Shown here in pieces: positions 63,806-64,000 of a DNA stretch of 64,000 nucleotides; the first letter of the stretch is position 1; every line of letters starts with the position of its first letter. The stretch lies in the NCBI RefSeq assembly GCF_000775915.1, contig NZ_BBLT01000009.1, forward strand, positions 124,001-188,000, written 5' to 3'. The position numbers were made by a program, and so were the translations under genes. The DNA is from Sporocytophaga myxococcoides (GTDB lineage: Bacteria; Bacteroidota; Bacteroidia; Cytophagales; Cytophagaceae). The notes beneath the pieces are model-generated. The model searched no databases, had not been told where the DNA came from, and worked only from the letters and a program-made list of their open reading frames with translations.

Positions 63806-64000
63806 AAGAAGGAGTTGAATATTACTTTGAGATTGACCAATACCTCAGTGGGGAGCTGAGCAATGATGCTTTATTAAAATTCGAAAAAGCACTTGCTGAA
63901 GATCCTGCTCTGAGAGATGAGGTTGCCAATCAGAAGTTGCTTAATAAGATTGTTCTTGGTGCTGAACTGGACATTCTGAGAGATAGGATCAAAAAAGACA
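63802..64000 (+). CDS. Probable anti-sigma factor, 3' end outside window
   Basis: A TTG at 63802 overlaps the sigma factor's TGA. The frame stays open to the window edge and reads YYFEIDQYLSGELSNDALLK, then FEKALAEDPALRDEV and NQKLLNKIVLGAEL. This is the pattern of Bacteroidetes anti-sigma N-termini (IxxYLxGELxxxExxxFExxLAxDPxL). It would bind the sigma factor in the cytoplasm, with a membrane anchor outside the window. It was too short in the window to be seen as a standard long frame, but the family pattern is good. Confidence 0.7.
   Translation, partial: MKEGVEYYFEIDQYLSGELSNDALLKFEKALAEDPALRDEVANQKLLNKIVLGAELDILRDRIKKD

Noticed and set aside
1-64000. CRISPR array, tRNA, rRNA or prophage
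   Set aside because: I looked for regular repeat-spacer blocks, tRNA-like T-arm sequences and phage structural genes and found none I could support.

Overview
The window looks like chromosomal DNA of an AT-rich, gliding Bacteroidetes of the Cytophagales type. A cellulolytic Cytophaga or Sporocytophaga relative is my best guess, but no rRNA or tRNA gene is visible to confirm it. The case rests on many type IX secretion (T9SS) features: two PorP/SprF-like proteins, four proteins with type A C-terminal sorting domains and one with a type B (gliding-motility) domain. FadL and TonB outer-membrane proteins, ExbB/ExbD, a LytTR regulator, DUF418 and TIGR00266 proteins and two ECF sigma loci also fit.

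Layout. 0-6.5 kb is an eroded accessory region. It holds the tail of a LytTR response regulator, an unknown protein, an MNT-HEPN protein, a frameshifted membrane gene, a gene with an amber codon just after its signal peptide, a membrane/SRPBCC-like protein and an LRR-protein kinase fusion. Two families of small palindromic repeats are scattered among them. 6.5-12.1 kb carries an ELWxxDGT surface protein, manganese catalase, a DUF2185 protein, a lipoprotein and a serine beta-lactamase-like hydrolase. 12.4-12.8 kb is the remnant of an arylsulfatase gene that lost its catalytic core. 12.9-19.3 kb has T9SS cargo proteins flanking an ECF sigma / membrane protein / outer-membrane barrel operon. 19.4-23.6 kb has a Crp-like regulator, a Na+/H+ antiporter and a DUF418 protein. 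24-28.3 kb is a divergent PorP/SprF and giant PKD type B cargo pair. 28.4-29.7 kb is a metallo-beta-lactamase/rhodanese fusion.

29.7-40.8 kb is the most interesting block. On the minus strand a CheR, CheB, GAF, PP2C (SpoIIE) phosphatase, SiaB-like kinase and SiaC-like phosphoprotein form one tight gene run. Facing away from it are a YfiR-like periplasmic protein, a HAMP-GAF sensor without an output domain and a TonB-dependent receptor. This looks like one sensory pathway in which a SiaABC-type partner switch is joined to methylation-type adaptation enzymes; no diguanylate cyclase (SiaD) is seen in the window.

40.9-51.8 kb is mostly housekeeping: a methyltransferase, a truncated patatin, an amino-acid permease, a membrane pyrophosphatase, a GapN-like dehydrogenase, ExbD/ExbB, and a GDSL lipoprotein with a FadL-like porin. 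52-58.9 kb holds a PstS-like lipoprotein and a set of small envelope or lipid proteins (DinB, START, lipocalin, TIGR00266, two PAP2 phosphatases, a membrane-anchored EEP phosphatase). 59.3-62.1 kb encodes a T9SS-exported GH74 xyloglucanase-like protein with five tandem Cys-rich repeats. The window ends with a second PorP/SprF-like gene and an ECF sigma gene translationally coupled to a partial downstream gene.
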